Shown here one piece after another: positions 61,745 through 64,000 of a DNA stretch of 64,000 nucleotides. The position numbers and the translations under genes are program-made. This DNA is from Terriglobales bacterium (lineage in GTDB: Bacteria; Acidobacteriota; Terriglobia; Terriglobales; Acidobacteriaceae). The stretch spans positions 120,758 through 184,757 of the forward strand of contig JAICXB010000002.1 in the NCBI GenBank assembly GCA_025980765.1, given 5' to 3'. Within the stretch, counting starts at the first letter, position 1. The number at the start of each line of letters is the position of its first letter. Below the pieces are notes generated by a model that saw only the letters and a list, made by a program, of their open reading frames with translations, did no database searches and was not told the origin of the DNA.

Positions 61745-63127
61745 TTGAGTCGCCGATTCGCCATCGCGCTGTGCGTCTTCTCCAGCCTCGCCGCCGCTGA
61801 CACCATTCACCTGAAGAATGGCCGGGCCATCCTCGCCGATTCCGTCCACGATGACGGAACCCGCGTGGAGTACAACGTCGGCGATGACACATATGCCATC
61901 CTGAAATCCTCGATCGATCATATAGACACCGGTGTTGGCTCTCCAAGTTCCGAGCGACTGGGCTCAGGCACGATCGACGTAGCCAGGCCGCAGGTAGATC
62001 AGGGGCAATTTGCAGAAGTGCCCAAGGGCAAGGTGACCGCGGAAATGCTGGCCGAGCTCGCGAAAGATGGCGACAAACGCGCTCTCGCCGCTGCACTGGT
62101 GGCAATGGCGGAAGAACAGCAGCAGGAAGGAAAATCGGACGAAGCGCGCGCCAACATGCAACGTGCTGTTGACCTGATGCCGGATGAACCGGCAGTAATG
62201 GCGTGGAACACCTGGCTGCTGCTCAAGACCGATCGCGCCGCAGTCGCAGAATCCTATGCGGAAGACGCAGTGCGCAAGGCCCCGAAGTTCGCTGCGCTGC
62301 ACAAGCTGCTCGGCGTCGCGTATTACAACAATGACGAACTGCAAAATGCTCTTGACCAGTTTCAACTCGCGAAAGACTTGAGCTCCTCTCCCGATCCGGA
62401 ACTGGAGCATTACCTCAGCACCGTCACCCGCCAGGCGAACGCAGAATTGAAATTCCACCTCGACGGCAGCACCCACTTCAATATGCGCTTCGAAGGCGAC
62501 CAGGTTTCATTGGCGTTTCGCAAACAGCTGCTCGAGACCCTGGAGCGCCACTACGACGATCTGGTTTCGGAGCTGAATGTGACTCCTCGAGACGCGATCA
62601 CGGTGGTCCTGTATGCAAATCAGGCATATTTTGACGTCACGCAGGCGCCGAGCTGGAGCGGCGCTCTCAACGATGGCAAGCTGCGCATCCCGGTGGAAGG
62701 ACTCACACAGGTCACTCCCGACCTCTCGCGCGTGTTAAAGCATGAGTTGACCCACTCATTCATCAATCAGGCGGCGGCTGGACGCTGCCCGCATTGGTTG
62801 AATGAAGGCATTGCTCAGATGATGGAACCCAAAACCTCGGCGCAGTACAGGGCAGGCTTAGCAAGATTGTTCGCGTCGGGCAATCAAGCGCCTCTGAACC
62901 TCCTGGACGGCAGCTTCATGGGATTCAATCCCAGGCAGGCAGCGATTGCCTACGCCGAGTCCCTGGCCTACACGGAGTACATTCGCGACAAGTTCGGCAT
63001 GGCTGGCCTGACCAGCGCCCTGCGCTATTTGGGCGAGGGGCAAAGCCCGGAAGAAGCGCTCAAATCTTCAATTCATGAAGATTATGGCCAATTGCAACAG
63101 GACATGGCCCAGCAGCTGAGCCGGTAA
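61745..63127 (+). CDS. Exported TPR protein with MA-type gluzincin domain
   Basis: A TTG at 61745 gives a signal peptide (SRRFAIALCVFSSLAAADT) and 460 aa; GTG 61709 is the track's start, and neither has a good ribosome site. After a short beta region (IHLKNGRAILADSVHDDGTR) come about three TPR-like helix pairs (residues about 100-230), then a peptidase-MA-like domain with LKHELTHSFINQAA (HExxH) and PHWLNEGIAQMM (third ligand Glu). It is divergent from the M1-like peptidase gene. The substrate is unknown. Confidence 0.82.
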   Translation: MSRRFAIALCVFSSLAAADTIHLKNGRAILADSVHDDGTRVEYNVGDDTYAILKSSIDHIDTGVGSPSSERLGSGTIDVARPQVDQGQFAEVPKGKVTAEMLAELAKDGDKRALAAALVAMAEEQQQEGKSDEARANMQRAVDLMPDEPAVMAWNTWLLLKTDRAAVAESYAEDAVRKAPKFAALHKLLGVAYYNNDELQNALDQFQLAKDLSSSPDPELEHYLSTVTRQANAELKFHLDGSTHFNMRFEGDQVSLAFRKQLLETLERHYDDLVSELNVTPRDAITVVLYANQAYFDVTQAPSWSGALNDGKLRIPVEGLTQVTPDLSRVLKHELTHSFINQAAAGRCPHWLNEGIAQMMEPKTSAQYRAGLARLFASGNQAPLNLLDGSFMGFNPRQAAIAYAESLAYTEYIRDKFGMAGLTSALRYLGEGQSPEEALKSSIHEDYGQLQQDMAQQLSR

Positions 63128-63158
63128 GAAGCTTCCAGCCGCCAGCTGCCGCGTCTTG

Positions 63159-63829
63159 GAGGCGCAGAGCGCCGCCAGAATTTAGCCCACGGCGCCAGCC
63201 GTGGGTACAATGTCGATCCAAATATTCTGAGTCCCGGAGGGACGGCACACATGAGTCATTCGTATTCACAGATTCTGGTTCATGGCACCTTCAGCACGGA
63301 AGAGCGCCGCAATCTCATCCGCGAAGACATGCAACCGCGCCTGTGGGCGTATATGAGCGCAACAGCGAAGAAAGACGGGGTACGCATGATTTCAGTAGGC
63401 GGAATCGCAAATCACGCGCATGTCCTGTTTGCTCTGCCGACAACGTTAACCCTAGCCACCGTTATGCGCAACCTCAAGTCAAACTCGTCGCGCTGGATGC
63501 GCGAGAACGGCTGCAAATTTTCCTGGCAGACCGGATACGGCGCATTCAGCATCGGGTATTCGCAGTTGAATGCCGTGGTCAGTTACATTCAGCGGCAGCC
63601 CGAACACCACAAACGCAGGAGCTTCGAGCAGGAGTTTGTTGCCCTGCTCAAGAAATATGGTGTGGACTACGATCCAAAATACGTTCTCGGATGAGTGTCG
63701 CCAGTTCGTTACCCATGGCTCACGCCATGGACAAAATTGTGACGTCCCTCCGGGACTCAGGATCTTGGAGGGGGACACTAAACCCATGGCTCGCGCCATG
63801 GGCTAAATTCTGGCGGCGCTCCGCGCCTC
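63159..63829 (+). mobile_element. REP-bounded RAYT transposase module
   Basis: Inverted ends of 37 nt (63159-63195 and 63793-63829) match with two differences. Inside them are hairpins TAGCCCA...TGGGTAC (63183-63208) and CCCATGGC-TCGC-GCCATGGG (63783-63802), another at 63713-63730, and a second perfect inverted pair CTGAGTCCCGGAGGGACG (63227-63244) and its complement (63743-63760). The transposase gene lies between. This is the arrangement expected of a REPtron. Confidence 0.9.
63251..63694 (+). CDS. REP-associated tyrosine transposase (IS200-like, RAYT)
   Basis: The 147-aa single-domain Y1 HUH transposase opens YSQILVHGTFSTEERRNLI, has the HUH pair in IANHAHVLFAL (His55 and His57) and a catalytic Tyr at 112 (VVSYIQRQPEHH). 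It nicks and joins single-stranded DNA at hairpins. The palindromes on both sides are its probable substrates and may be the source of the REP copies elsewhere in the window. Its ATG lies 7 nt after the left CCGGAGGGACG repeat, which also supplies GGAGGGA as a ribosome site. Confidence 0.93.
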   Translation: MSHSYSQILVHGTFSTEERRNLIREDMQPRLWAYMSATAKKDGVRMISVGGIANHAHVLFALPTTLTLATVMRNLKSNSSRWMRENGCKFSWQTGYGAFSIGYSQLNAVVSYIQRQPEHHKRRSFEQEFVALLKKYGVDYDPKYVLG

Positions 63830-63855
63830 GATGATCCCCGGCCTTACGGAAGCGG

Positions 63856-63999
63856 CTAGCTGTGGTGTGTCAACACGTTGTTCCCATCGAGGCCGGAGCG
63901 ACTGATGGGTGGAGCGTTGGCCAGACTAGCATGCGGACGGTGCCAGTTGTACTGATGGAGCCAGGGGTCGAGCTCGGAACGACGAAGGTCGGAGTTGTG
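63856..63999 (-). CDS. IS481-like transposase, C-terminal 47 residues (cut by window end)
   Basis: This is not in the ORF track. The minus strand reads ...ELDPWLHQYNWHRPHASLANA then PPISRSGLDGNNVLTHHS and TAG. The YNxxRPHxSL...PP pattern is the C-terminus of DDE integrases of the IS481/IS3 type. The gene continues beyond base 64000, so intactness cannot be judged. It lies 27 nt from the RAYT module, making this edge a small mobile-element cluster. Confidence 0.82.
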   Translation of the reverse strand, partial: HNSDLRRSELDPWLHQYNWHRPHASLANAPPISRSGLDGNNVLTHHS

Positions 64000-64000
64000 A

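Noticed and set aside
63343-63834. 163-aa plus-strand ORF
   Set aside because: It is an alternate frame of the RAYT gene extended through the right-hand palindromes.

Overview
The window looks like a chromosomal stretch of an Acidobacteriota-type soil bacterium (Terriglobia-like). This is inferred from the moderately GC-rich sequence, the diderm gene set (SurA, Skp, TonB, a TonB-dependent receptor, Ccm cytochrome c maturation), many exported peptidases, and the dense intergenic repeats. No rRNA, tRNA, prophage or CRISPR array was recognised. Most of the window is housekeeping DNA with short gene groups broken up by repeats.

Layout. 1-2.4 kb: end of a cytochrome c oxidase operon (subunit III, small membrane protein, CtaG, c-type cytochrome). 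2.6-8 kb: exported HbpS/GlcG-like protein, BrnT toxin with antitoxin, isoaspartyl peptidase, methyltransferase and small unknowns. 8-15.7 kb, all minus: recA, DinB/YfiT-like protein, hotdog thioesterase, YhaM-like nuclease, a SurA-like gene broken by an in-frame TAG, thiL and ddl. 16-24 kb: degenerate metallo-beta-lactamase-fold protein, orphan HicB, BNR-repeat protein, and a PaoABC-like molybdenum aldehyde oxidoreductase operon. 24-31.4 kb: gltX, rel/spoT, a frameshifted DUF1990 gene and polA. 31.5-36.4 kb: an exported M24+M28 peptidase pair, ccmC-ccmD (ccmD is absent from the ORF track), and a dead VapBC locus. 36.4-40.1 kb: ROK kinase, diguanylate cyclase and NtrC-type regulator. 41.4-43.8 kb: cobalamin riboswitch and BtuB-like receptor. 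44-49.3 kb: pyrD, serS, a Fic module, a minimal histidine-box protein with a receiver, and a TonB protein. 49.7-59 kb: skp, murJ, frr, SRPBCC/MarR pair, toast-rack membrane protein, LolA-like protein, molybdopterin oxidoreductase and a zinc-ribbon protein. 59-64 kb: M1 and MA-type peptidases, a REP-associated transposase module and the end of an IS481-like transposase.

The most striking signal is in the intergenic DNA. There are many arrays of 7-10 nt units, usually two facing arms that could fold into long hairpins. At least seven sequence families share this architecture, and several arrays begin at or just after a stop codon and even supply it (ctaG, thioesterase gene, ddl, gltX, pyrD, murJ). 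Separate REP-like palindromes (a TAGCCCA-stem-TGGG class with covarying stems, and a CCGCTACCGCGGG class) are scattered through the window, and the first class also bounds the transposase module. Several genes are visibly decaying: the SurA-like gene, the DUF1990 gene, vapB (8-bp tandem duplication) and vapC (13 codons left).
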